Positions 35,338-45,330 of a DNA stretch of 64,000 bases are shown piece after piece. The notes beneath the pieces were generated by a model, which was not told where the DNA came from, ran no database searches, and saw nothing but the letters and a program-made list of their open reading frames with translations. Numbering within the stretch: the stretch's first letter is position 1; the number at the start of each line of letters is the position of its first letter. The stretch comes from Rosa chinensis (taxonomy: Eukaryota > Streptophyta > Magnoliopsida > Rosales > Rosaceae). Location of the stretch: positions 25,301,789-25,365,788 of the forward strand of contig NC_037091.1 of assembly GCF_002994745.2 (NCBI RefSeq). The letters run 5' to 3'. The position numbers were made by a program, and so were the translations under genes.

Positions 35338-38013
35338 CAGTTTCAAATTTCTTCTACTTCCTCATGGCTCGAACCAAGGTTACCCCTCGCAGGGGCGTCA
35401 ATCAACGCCGTGTTCTCTCTTTGGAAGAAGAAGGTCGTCAAGCGGCCACTAGAGCTGGGCTTACTTGTCCAGGGGACCTTCGTCCTATCCGTGAGCGTAC
35501 CCGCAGTCCCCCTCCTCTGCCTCGTCGCTCTCCCAGACTGCATCCCGGAGAGTCTTCTTCCTCACCAGCTGCTCGTGCTCCTCGGCCTGTGGCCACCCTG
35601 GAAAGCTTGTCGGATTCTATTGATGATTTGCGCTCCTCTCTCCGCGATGGTATTATGGTGACAGATTGGAGAGTCACATGCATGATCGATTACATCTCTG
35701 AGATGAACTTCTCTTTGATCCGCTGTCACACTGCAATAAACAAGCTTGCTCAGGAAGTCAATAACTTGCAGAGTTATCCTCCTGGGTTTCCTCGCAAGGA
35801 CGCTACTGCATCACACCATGAGGACCCTCCTCAGGAGGCTGAAACCAGCAAGAGGGCTGCCACTCGCCCGCACACCGCTCCTCCAAAGGAGTAAATGGAG
35901 ATACAAGTCTAGGCTGAGAGACTTTAAACATTAAGCGCTGCATGGGAGGCAACCCATTTCAACTGTAGCTGTGGTGGAACCATCAAACGCAGATTTGCTT
36001 TCTTGAACTCTTCCTTCTATTTTATTTTCTTGAATTTTAAGTTGTTTTAGGTTTCGTTGTGTTCATTTTCTCTTCTATGCTTGATTTATGCTTTGCATGA
36101 TTTATATTTGTTTATACATTGAGGACAATGCATGAATTAAGTATGGGGGACGGATTATTGCTTTATTGTGTTTTTAGTAGTTAGTATATAAAGAAAAAAA
36201 AATGTGTTTAACAAAAGAAAATGTTGTGATACACTAAGGTATATTGGATTAAACATAGTCTTGAAAAAGGGTAGCTGTTTCAGTCCCATTGCACATCGAG
36301 ACTCCCTGTTCCCGTACCTAAGTGTTGAAATTAAATTAAATTGTTGAAAAAAAAAAATTTCGTTGCTTTTGTTTTTGTTTTGAGTCTTAGGATGCCCTTT
36401 CAACTGTCTAGGATGATTCTATATCTCTGAAATCATGATTAAAAGAGGATCACAAATTGAGATGACTTTAAAATGGTATTCTTTGGTTAATTGAGATATA
36501 TGAAAAATATGTGCCTTGTAGTGGATATGGATTTCGTGACTTTGGTACAGAAAATATGAGCATGCTAAGATGAGTTTTGATTCATAAAGCCCATGTGAGA
36601 TGTTTGAGCCCATGTCCCTTTTTCTTGGAGTGATAAATGAAAAACATATTCTTATTTTCTTGGCGATGTTTTGATGATCTCATTATTCTTTCATCTTGAT
36701 TGACTACTTGCCATAGATTAAGTTTGATGGACTAGAGAATGCTAGAATTCGCTCTTGTGCTTGTTGAGACGTATATCAATACATGGCCCTGATTCTGGAA
36801 GGGATAGAGGCACCCTAGGAATTACCACCATTGCCAAATAAGCTTGTGTCCCCATTCGTGCCCGTCGTGGGACCCCCCTAGATAAGCCCCTTTGAGCCTA
36901 CATTAAGCATTTTCATTCATCACCCTTAAAACCCTCAACCATGAAGCTTAGTATAGTTACAACCCTACCCTTTGTTCTAAGAACTTAGTGGAGCTATTTT
37001 TTGAGACATACTACATGGGTTTGGTGCTAAGGATGAAAATTGAGAAGAGGTGAAAGTTCAAGTGTGGGGGTAGACTTATCCATAGAAAAAATATGTGAAA
37101 GCCGTGAAAAATGAAAGAAAAGAAAAAAAAAATATATGTACGGCTAGAAAAGAAAAGAAAGAAATATTTATGGATTTTAGTCCCCCATACTTACTGATTT
37201 TGGAGTTTGCTTTGAAATGAAGGCCCACTATAGAAAAATTTGGCCTTTGTCCATTCCACTATAGTTCAAGGGAAGTTTACAATGAAGATTGAGCCCAACA
37301 TGAAGACATTAGGCCCCTTTTATGTTACCTCTAGGGAAAGTGACCTTTTTGCAAAGCCTTGGTGGATTTCTTGAGGTCTCTACATTTGCATGTGCTCTGC
37401 TAGGTTTTTAGGACACTTTGTTAATTTCCTTACCCTTCGTTTCTTTAAACCTTGAGCCATGACCCCATTACAACCCTTGAAAAGACCTTCTTGATCCTTA
37501 AGATGGGACAGCCCTTGATGTGGAGATGAGTTACAAGAGTTGAACCTATGGCTTGGGTCCATCTGTGCAAGTAGTTGGTATCCTTCATAAGATCTTTAAA
37601 AGAAAATTATACTTGTGCTTTCGTTTCTTACATTATGTGATATACTTGCTATCTTTCACATATACTTGAATGTCTAAGCTTTTAAGCATTGCCATGATCT
37701 AAGAGAAGAAAGAGTGGATATACTTGGTGAGGATTTGAATCAAACTTGTTTGAAGCATGCTTAACAGAACCTACCACCATTGTTACAACCAAGTCCTACT
37801 TGTGTATGTGTAAATTATGTGTTTCAATTAACTCTCGAATGCCTAACATTAAATCTTGATTGAGTGCTAATCTTGATGTTGTGAAAGTAAGAGATTGATG
37901 AGACAAAAAGTTGAAGGGCAATAGAGTCATTATTTTTGTTAGAGTCTTTAAATTTCATTGTGTCTTAGTGTGATTTTGCTAAGGGACTAGCAAAAGCTAA
38001 GTGTGGGGGAATT
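35338..38013 (+). mobile_element. Athila-type element: 3' internal region with extra ORF and polypurine tracts
   Basis: Follows the junction with the Ty3 protease. Contains an ORF (35,364-35,894), then 2.1 kb of non-coding sequence with three AAGTRTGGGGG polypurine tracts (about 36,138, 37,062 and 38,000); the last lies 4-5 bp before the LTR at 38,014, the normal place for plus-strand priming. The region before the ORF (gag-pol) is missing. Confidence 0.75.
35364..35894 (+). CDS. Athila-type 3' ORF, function unknown
   Basis: 176 codons from ATG 35,364 to TAA. Arg/Pro/Ser-rich N-terminal half starting MARTKVTPRRG, then a helical segment (TLESLSDSIDDLRSSLRDG ... INKLAQEVNNL) and a polar tail. 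It sits where Athila elements carry an extra ORF (env-like position) after pol. I recognise no envelope features: no signal peptide or membrane segment is visible. A 220-bp piece of it forms the spacer of the palindrome (42,562-42,781), and its start is repeated at both inner arm ends. Retrotransposon protein rather than host gene. Confidence 0.6.
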   Translation: MARTKVTPRRGVNQRRVLSLEEEGRQAATRAGLTCPGDLRPIRERTRSPPPLPRRSPRLHPGESSSSPAARAPRPVATLESLSDSIDDLRSSLRDGIMVTDWRVTCMIDYISEMNFSLIRCHTAINKLAQEVNNLQSYPPGFPRKDATASHHEDPPQEAETSKRAATRPHTAPPKE

Positions 38014-40003
38014 TGATAGGAGCATTTTAATGCGACGTTTTAACTGCTTTTCCCTACATTTTCTGCGCCATTTCCTTAGAAAATCCCTGTTTTGGAAAGT
38101 TTCCATTCTTTGATTGGGAAAGTTCCTATTTGTAGAAAGTTTCTATTTTGTAGTTTCTAATTTTCATTTTTAGAAAGTTTCCATTTTCAGTTTGGGAAAG
38201 TTTCTATTTTTCTTATTAGTTTCTATTTTCAGGACCTCCGAACTAAAAAGTGGAAATGAACTCATAAATGGAAAGAGGAGCTTGCAAACACCAAGGGGAG
38301 AAAAGATGAAGGTACATTGGAGTAGATGAAGGTGAAATGTACTAAAAGATCAATTTTACACATATTCCTACTCCGAGGAGAAACCAAGCCAAGCAAAGAA
38401 GAAGGAGCGTCCGCCTGATCAAATGAACTTCAAATGAGCTGAAACCTTCCAGATCCATTCTAGACACCCAAAGGAACATTTCATATGAAGAGTGCAAGAT
38501 CCAGATAGAAGTGGAAGGCCTTCAAACAATCAGTCCAATTTTCTGCAGAAGCAAAACTGGAAAACTGGACCTGTAAGAGGTCCAGCAGCATTTCCGGCCC
38601 AACCACATGGCAATAAATTCTGAAATTTTACCACAGTAATCTACACTCATGGTGGATAATTTCATATGAAGAAGTCAAAGGCTAAATCTGAGTTCTTAGT
38701 GGAGATAAAAATTAAAGGAATAAAGGAGCAGAAAGTGCTCTCACCTAACAAATCCACCAAGTGTTTAAGTGCTCTCACCTAATAAATCCACCAAGTGTTT
38801 AAGTGCTCAAACCTAACCCATTATGATTTGTTTAAAGGCCAAATAGTGTTGCTTGGAAGCCTATAAATAGAGGCAAAAACAAAGAGACAAACATTCCTTC
38901 ATCTAATTCATCTTCTTTATCTCTCCATTTCCTTTCCATTTTCCTTTCCACCCTCTAGAGCAAGCCACGAGTTCAAGCAAGGCCAAGGGAGAAGAAGAAT
39001 TTCCGTGAGCATCATCCTCCATCATCATCCTTGAAGCTTGCTTTCGAGATTCAAGAGACTACATCCTCAATTTGTTCATCTCATCTCCATCTCACGGTGT
39101 AATCCGATTCTCCTTTATAACCTTTGCTTTGATTTCGTTGGTTTTGTTCTAGTTGACATATATGTATGAACAAAGTATTATTTCTGGAATTTTTATGATT
39201 AATTGATATTTTCAGATTCATATCATTGTTCTTCGAGAGTTGCTTATGTGGGTTTGCTTAATTAAATTTGTGTTATAGATATCCTTTGTGTATTAATCTT
39301 ATTTGGGTCGACACTTATAGGGTTTATGCATAATTGTTGCTAGGTTTAAGAACATGAAATCGACTTTTCGTTTTGTGTAAACTTGAATCAAAGTAGTAAA
39401 GGTTTTGTACAAAGATCGAATTTAATTAACGAGGATTGCAATTAGGTGGACTTTTCCATACTAAGTTGTACACTTGAGTTGATAGCCTTTCTCTATGTGT
39501 AATGCATTAAACATGTTATGATTAACTAGCTTTCTAGTGCTTGAATGCATGTTTGATAGGATTGATCTAGGTGCTTTCGCTTAGGTTAATTAGCATTGAA
39601 AAGTAAAATATGGGAAATTGTTTGCTTTTAACGTTTCACATGATCAACTCCTTTCTCATGACTTAGATGAACAATATTAGGGTTTGAATCAATTTTAATC
39701 ATATGTTTCGATTTTGATCTTTGTTCTCTCATTCCATTCATATTTTTATGTTTTTGCATTTTAATTATTTTGTTAACTTAGTTTTATTTTCGAAAATCCA
39801 AAAACAAAATCCCCCTTTTTTTCGTAAATAATGTTTATAGTTGTGAATATATTTGTGAATATTATACTTTGTTTTAATTTTAATTGTTTAATTGTTTGAC
39901 ATTGATAGGTGTACCCTCAATCCCCGGAATAGAACGATCCCTACTTACTTATATTACTAACGACATTTCAGGGTTAAATTATGCGCTTGCTAGAAGCGCG
40001 TCA
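38014..40003 (+). repeat. Athila-type LTR, left arm
   Basis: 1,990 bp from TGATAGGAGC to AAGCGCGTCA, preceded by a polypurine tract and followed by a tRNA-Asp primer site, so it has both 3'- and 5'-LTR neighbours. Contains two copies of a 34-bp unit (CTCACCTAAYAAATCCACC core, about 38,735-38,805); the right-arm LTR has one. Confidence 0.92.
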
Positions 40004-40008
40004 AATTT

Positions 40009-40026
40009 TGGCGCCGTTGCCGGGGA
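40009..40026 (+). promoter_or_regulatory. Primer-binding site for tRNA-Asp, left arm
   Basis: TGGCGCCGTTGCCGGGGA is complementary to the 3' end of plant tRNA-Asp, the primer known for Athila-type elements. It lies 5 bp after the LTR. Confidence 0.95.
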
Positions 40027-41222
40027 TTGAAAAATCACTTGCTAAATTGTGTCATTTAGTGTATATATTTGTTGTATATAAATTGTTTAAAACTTAGTTT
40101 AAATATTATTTATATTATTGAACACGAATTTTAATTGTAGGTTGTAAATTGAGAGAAATAGGTGAAGTCTCTTTTATTAATATTGGCCTAAACCCCTTAT
40201 TGGTACCTAGCTTAGGTCCCTTAAGGTTGAGGGCGGCCTTTATTAACACTTGTTGAACTGTCTTCACACTTATGAACTTTTTCATCTTAGTAAGTATAGC
40301 CTATGTGGAATGGTGTCTAGGAAGGGGACAACGTTCATGACGGGTTTTTGAATCCAGAAGTGCTTGCAAATGGGCCTAAACCACTATGTGGGAGTAGCTC
40401 ATGCCAAAATAGATTTTTCCTCTCATGTTCGTCCTCCCCCACCTGGCCATTTCAGTAAGGTTACCCAAACGATTTGAAAGGGAGTTTGTGTCTAGGCGAC
40501 TATACTTGGGCCGCACGTTCACTTGATTTACCGCTTGGAATTTGATTCGATTTCAATAATGTTTATAACAAAAGAAATACTTGTGAATACTCTATACGTA
40601 TAAATTATTTGTTGTTTCACACTTTAAACTTGTAAAAATAGTTTTCACGTTTTATACTCACTTGTGTACTTAACTTGTGTCTTATGTACAATATACTTGT
40701 TAATTATACTTGTAGTTTGTAATTAATAGTTATACTTGTTTTTATTTTGTATTTCTTTGTTAATTATAGTTACTAATTTTATTTAATGTAGGTACCGTCT
40801 GGCTGCAAGACGTAAAATACAAGCGCTACTTGGGAGGCAACCCAATTCAGAATATAATCAGATTTGCTTTCTCTTTCCCTTTTGCTTCTCCAATTTTCCT
40901 TTGTTTTAGTAGTCATTTTCGTAAATTTCATCCCTATATGCTTAAGTGTCTCATTGCATGCTAATAATTGATTACATTGAGGACAATGCAATATTTAAGT
41001 GTGGGGGAAGGGATTTATATTTTTGTCGTTCATTTTGAGTCCTATATATATTTTTGTCTTTTATTTTTGAGTCCTTTATATTAAAAAAAAAAATTAAAAA
41101 AAAAATTAAAAAAAAAATGAATTAAAAAAAAACTGCATTCATTCAGTCTTATTAAATTCAGCTATTTATAAAAAAAAATAATAATAATAATAAAAAAAAT
41201 ATATATATATTTATACACTATA
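40027..41222 (+). other. Left arm: deleted Athila interior
   Basis: Non-coding. Leader-like sequence passes directly into 3'-type sequence (GGGAGGCAACCCAATTCAG near 40,830, then TTGAGGACAATGC and AAGTGTGGGGGAAGG near 40,975-41,012), as in the full 3' region at 35,940-36,150. All gag-pol coding sequence is absent. Ends with poly(A) and AT repeats (41,080-41,215). Confidence 0.75.
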
Positions 41223-41909
41223 CTAAGCCATGTCTGCATCTCCGTAGGAGTTGAGGCTGAGCTCAAGGGAAATGCGAGAGCCACCGCCATAGCCGCTACC
41301 TCCCTCGGAAGTAGTCTTCATGTTGCCAAAGATGTCCTCACCATACATGGGGAATAGTGGAAGGGTTTCAATCTCCTGGTGATATTCTCCTCGTTGTTCC
41401 ATGATCGATCCATCAACACCATAGCCGACACGTGACCCAAAATTTAGATCAATGGATCTGTCAGTACTAGTAGAACCAGTGGAACCAAAGTTTAGATCAA
41501 TGGACCTACCATCATCAGTAGAACTAGTGGATCCAAAATTGAGATCGAGAGATCCACCAACCCGAACGTTCCGAAATTCCCTCAACTTCTGCCTCTCACG
41601 AGCCTTGAGGTTCTGGAACCAAAAGAAGACGTTCTTGTCCTCGATCTGCCCATATTGTTGCAGATTAAGGCAGATCTCTTGAATCTACTCTGGAGTTGGG
41701 CATTTAAGCACCTTGTCATAGTAAAGCTCCTGGAGGATGCTTAGTTGATCTGGTGTAGGAGTCCACCGGTTATTGGTTGGCCTGATAGGCGTGTTGGCAC
41801 TACTCCCGGCTGCTTGGATGCTTCCTCCCTCCTCGGTTGGTTGCTGGGCTTGTAATTCCATTTGTTGCTGGGTTTGTAACTCCATTAGTTGCTGAGTTCG
41901 TGGTTCCAT
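41223..41909 (-). pseudogene. WUSCHEL-type homeobox gene, left-arm copy with nonsense codon
   Basis: Inverted copy of the gene at 43,434-44,120. ATG at 41,909 (minus), stop position 41,223. Codon 75 is TAG (41,685-41,687) where the right copy has CAG, which truncates the protein inside the homeodomain. Two other substitutions change homeodomain residues (TPDQLS here, TPYQLR on the right). Asp and Ser here look closer to ordinary WUS proteins, so the left copy may keep the older residues apart from the stop. The promoter region is mirrored at 42,020-42,312. Confidence 0.9.
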
Positions 41910-42561
41910 GTTGATGAAGAAAGGATTTGAGTTTCGAAAGAAAGGCTGAAGGGTTGAGAGAGAAAGGCTGGAACTCGGAAGAATTTTCTTTTGGAGTGAA
42001 CAGTCGCTCAGAATGCACCTATTTATAGAACGAGTGAGCAGATCTCCACCGTTGGATCGACGATCTCTGAGATTAAATCTACGCGTTGGATTAAAGTCAC
42101 CCGAAAACACGGAAAAGCTGTTGGCGCGTGGAGGACATGTGGGGGAACCAAACGAATCTCGAGGAGCTGTGACAGACAAGCTATAGCCGAAAGCATGCCA
42201 TAAATCCAGGAAAAGAAAGGACACGTGGGGGAACCAAATGAATCTCGAGGAGCTGTGACAGACAAGCTACAGCCGAAAGCAGGTCTAATTGCCATAAATC
42301 CAGGAAAAGAAAGGAATATTTACGCGTGGGGGAGTTTTTCATGTGCATACGTGTTTCTTGGGCCGTGAACTGTCATAACTCTTCTCCTTCCCGGAGAAGC
42401 TTTGTTAAAACCGTGTGCTTGTTGAGATTTCTACCCTATTTTGTGCTTCATATATACATCTTTTTTTTGTCTCCTCCAGATTTTACTAAGGTTTGTCTAA
42501 GCGTGCAGTTTCAAATTTCTTCTACTTCCTCATGGCTCGAACCAAGGTTACCCCTCGCTCC

Positions 42562-42781
42562 TCGGCCTGTGGCCACCCTGGAAAGCTTGTCGGATTCTAT
42601 TGATGATTTGCGCTCCTCTCTCCGCGATGGTATTATGGTGACAGATTGGAGAGTCACATGCATGATCGATTACATCTCTGAGATGAACTTCTCTTTGATC
42701 CGCTGTCACACTGCAATAAACAAGCTTGCTCAGGAAGGCAATAACTTGCAGAGTTATCCTCTAGTGGCATTGATTGACGCC
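42562..42781 (+). other. Palindrome spacer (piece of Athila ORF)
   Basis: 220 bp, nearly identical to about 35,575-35,780 of the Athila 3' ORF (VATLESLSDS...LQSYP). It is the loop if the arms pair. The first bases of the ORF (MARTKVTPR codons) lie at the inner end of each arm, so the spacer joins to the left arm with an internal deletion of the ORF. Confidence 0.9.
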
Positions 42782-43030
42782 GGAGCGAGGGGTAACCTTG
42801 GTTCGAGCCATGAGGAAGTAGAAGAAATTTGAAACTGCACGCTTAGACAAACCTTAGTAAAATCTGGAGGAGACAAAAAAAAGATGTATATATGAAGCAC
42901 AAAATAGGGTAGAAATCTCAACAAGCACACGGTTTTAACAAAGCTTCTCCGGGAAGGAGAAGAGTTATGACAGTTCACGGCCCAAGAAACACGTATGCAC
43001 ATGAAAAACTCCCCCACGCGTAAATATTCC

Positions 43031-43210
43031 TTTCTTTTCCTGGATTTATGGCAATAAGACCCGCTTTCGGCTGTAGCTTGTCTGTCACAGCTCCTCGAGA
43101 TTCATTTGGTTCCCCCACGTGTCCTTTCTTTTCCTGGATTTATGGCATGCTTTCGGCTATAGCTTGTCTGTCACAGCTCCTCGAGATTCGTTTGGTTCCC
43201 CCACGTGTCC
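43031..43210 (+). promoter_or_regulatory. Tandemly duplicated promoter segment with G-boxes
   Basis: Two units (43,031-43,124 and 43,125-43,210), each TTTCTTTTCCTGGATTTATG ... TGTCTGTCACAGCTCCTCGA ... TTCCCCCACGTGTCC. Each ends with a CACGTG G-box. Unit 1 has about 10 extra bases. Mirrored in the left arm (42,133-42,312). TATAAATA follows at 43,316. Confidence 0.8.
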
Positions 43211-43433
43211 TCCACGCGCCAACAGCTTTTCCGTGTTTTCGGGTGACTTTAATCCAACGCGTAGATTTAATCTCAGAGATCGTCGATCCAACGGTGGAGA
43301 TCTGCTCACTCGTTCTATAAATAGGTGCATTCTGAGCGACTGTTCACTCCAAAAGAAAATTCTTCCGAGTTCCAGCCTTTCTCTCTCAACCCTTCAGCCT
43401 TTCTTTCGAAACTCAAATCCTTTCTTCATCAAC

Positions 43434-44120
43434 ATGGAACCACGAACTCAGCAACTAATGGAGTTACAAACCCAGCAACAAATGGAATTACAAGCCCAGC
43501 AACCAACCGAGGAGGGAGGAAGCATCCAAGCAGCCGGGAGTAGTGCCAACACGCCTATCAGGCCAACCAATAACCGGTGGACTCCTACACCATATCAACT
43601 AAGAATCCTCCAGGAGCTTTACTATGACAAGGTGCTTAAATGCCCAACTCCAGAGCAGATTCAAGAGATCTGCCTTAATCTGCAACAATATGGGCAGATC
43701 GAGGACAAGAACGTCTTCTTTTGGTTCCAGAACCTCAAGGCTCGTGAGAGGCAGAAGTTGAGGGAATTTCGGAACGTTCGGGTTGGTGGATCTCTCGATC
43801 TCAATTTTGGATCCACTAGTTCTACTGATGATGGTAGGTCCATTGATCTAAACTTTGGTTCCACTGGTTCTACTAGTACTGACAGATCCATTGATCTAAA
43901 TTTTGGGTCACGTGTCGGTTATGGTGTTGATGGATCGATCATGGAACAACGAGGAGAATATCACCAGGAGATTGAAACCCTTCCACTATTCCCCATGTAT
44001 GGTGAGGACATCTTTGGCAACATGAAGACTACTTCCGAGGGAGGTAGCGGCTATGGCGGTGGCTCTCGCATTTCCCTTGAGCTCAGCCTCAACTCCTACG
44101 GAGATGCAGACATGGCTTAG
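43434..44120 (+). CDS. WUSCHEL-type homeobox protein, intronless, carried in retroelement palindrome
   Basis: 228 codons, single exon. A Gln-rich N-terminus with three MEL/LQ-QQ repeats; homeodomain at about residues 48-110 with the WOX pattern RWTPTPYQLRILQELYY and [17 protein letters not shown] (Leu where WUS has His). Three copies of [14 protein letters not shown] (121, 137, 153), a WUS-box TLPLFPM (182-188) and a C-terminal EAR-like LELSL (215-219). The WUS-box plus EAR combination points to the WUS clade of repressors that set stem-cell identity. Arabidopsis WUS has introns; this copy has none, suggesting a retrocopy. TATAAATA at 43,316-43,323 lies 111 bp before the ATG. The upstream ATGs at 43,119 and 43,143 lie before the TATA box, so 43,434 is preferred. 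Function of this copy is not shown. Confidence 0.9.
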   Translation: MEPRTQQLMELQTQQQMELQAQQPTEEGGSIQAAGSSANTPIRPTNNRWTPTPYQLRILQELYYDKVLKCPTPEQIQEICLNLQQYGQIEDKNVFFWFQNLKARERQKLREFRNVRVGGSLDLNFGSTSSTDDGRSIDLNFGSTGSTSTDRSIDLNFGSRVGYGVDGSIMEQRGEYHQEIETLPLFPMYGEDIFGNMKTTSEGGSGYGGGSRISLELSLNSYGDADMA

Positions 44121-45330
44121 TATAGTGTATAAATATATATATATTTTTTTTATTATTATTATTTTTTTTTTATATAAATAGCTGAATTTAATAAGACTGA
44201 ATGAATGAAGTTTTATTTTATTTTATTTTATTTTTTAATTTTTTTTTTTTTAATATAAAGGACTCAAAAATGAAAGACAAAAATATATATAGGACTCAAA
44301 ATGAACGACAAAAATATAAATCCCTTCCCCCACACTTAAATATTGCATTGTCCTCAATGTAATCAATTATTAGCATGCAATGAGACACTTAAGCATATAG
44401 GGATGAAATTTACGAAAATGACTACTAAAACAAAGGAAAATTGGAGAAGCAAAAGGGAAAGAGAAAGCAAATCTGATTATATTCTGAATTGGGTTGCCTC
44501 CCAAGTAGCGCTTGTATTTTACGTCTTGCAGCCAGACGGTACCTACATTAAATAAAGTTAGTAACTATAATTAACAAAGAAATACAAAATAAAAACAAGT
44601 ATAACTATTAATTACAAACTACAAGTATAATTAACAAGTATATTGTACATAAGACACAAGTTAAGTACACAAGTGAGTATAAAACGTGAAAACTATTTTT
44701 ACAAGTTTAAAGTGTGAAACAACAAATAATTTATACGTATAGAGTATTCACAAGTATTTCTTTTGTTATAAACATTATTGAAATCGAATCAAATTCCAAG
44801 CGGTAAATCAAGTGAACGTGCGGCCCAAGTATAGTCGCCTAGACACAAACTCCCTTTCAAATCGTTTGGGTAACCTTACTGAAATGGCCAGGTGGGGGAG
44901 GACGAACATGAGAGGAAAAATCCATTTTGGCATGAGCTACTCCCACATAGTGGTTTAGGCCCATTTGCAAGCACTTCTGGATTCAAAAACTCGTCATGAA
45001 CGTTGTCCCCTTCCTAGACACCATTCCACATAGGCTATACTTACTAAGATGAAAAAGTTCATAAGTGTGAAGACAGTTCAACAAGTGTTAATAAAGGCCG
45101 CCCTCAACCTTAAGGGACCTAAGCTAGGTACCAATAAGGGGTTTAGGCCAATATTAATAAAAGAAACTTCACCTATTCCTCTCAATTTACAACCTACAAT
45201 TAAAATTCGTGTTCAATAATATAAATAATATTTAAACTAAGTTTTAAACAATTTATATACAACAAATATATACACTAAATGACACAATTTAGCAAGTGAT
45301 TTTTCAATCCCCGGCAACGGCGCCAAAATT
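44121..45330 (-). other. Right arm: deleted Athila interior and primer site
   Basis: Mirror of 40,004-41,222. Non-coding, with AT/TTTTA repeats at 44,140-44,260 and the inverted primer-binding site at 45,308-45,325. The ORF-like stretch at 44,343-44,555 is a shadow of the 3'-type sequence, present identically in the left arm. Confidence 0.75.

Larger units (their letters stand above)
38014..42561 (+). repeat. Palindrome left arm
   Basis: Inverted repeat partner of 42,782-47,286. Inner pairs obey x + y = 85,343 (for example 41,223 with 44,120); the outer ends sum to 85,300 because of small length differences. Contents outward to inward: Athila LTR, tRNA-Asp primer site, leader, 3'-type non-coding sequence, homeobox pseudogene (minus) with its promoter, start of the Athila ORF. 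Confidence 0.97.

Noticed and set aside
35438..35683. Overlapping ORFs on both strands at 35.3-35.7 kb
   Set aside because: Shadows of the Arg/Pro-rich Athila ORF; GC-rich codons keep the other frames open.
42326..42832. 168-codon ORF across the palindrome spacer, and its mirror at 42,754-43,017
   Set aside because: Made of antisense promoter sequence joined to the Athila ORF piece; both arms give the same shadow frame.
44343..44555. 70-codon ORF (also at 40,779-40,991 on the other strand)
   Set aside because: It runs through the conserved Athila 3' non-coding sequence (TTGAGGACAATGC region); no domain.
45308..45325. tRNA-Asp 3' end-like sequence
   Set aside because: It is the inverted primer-binding site beside the LTR; no cloverleaf around it.
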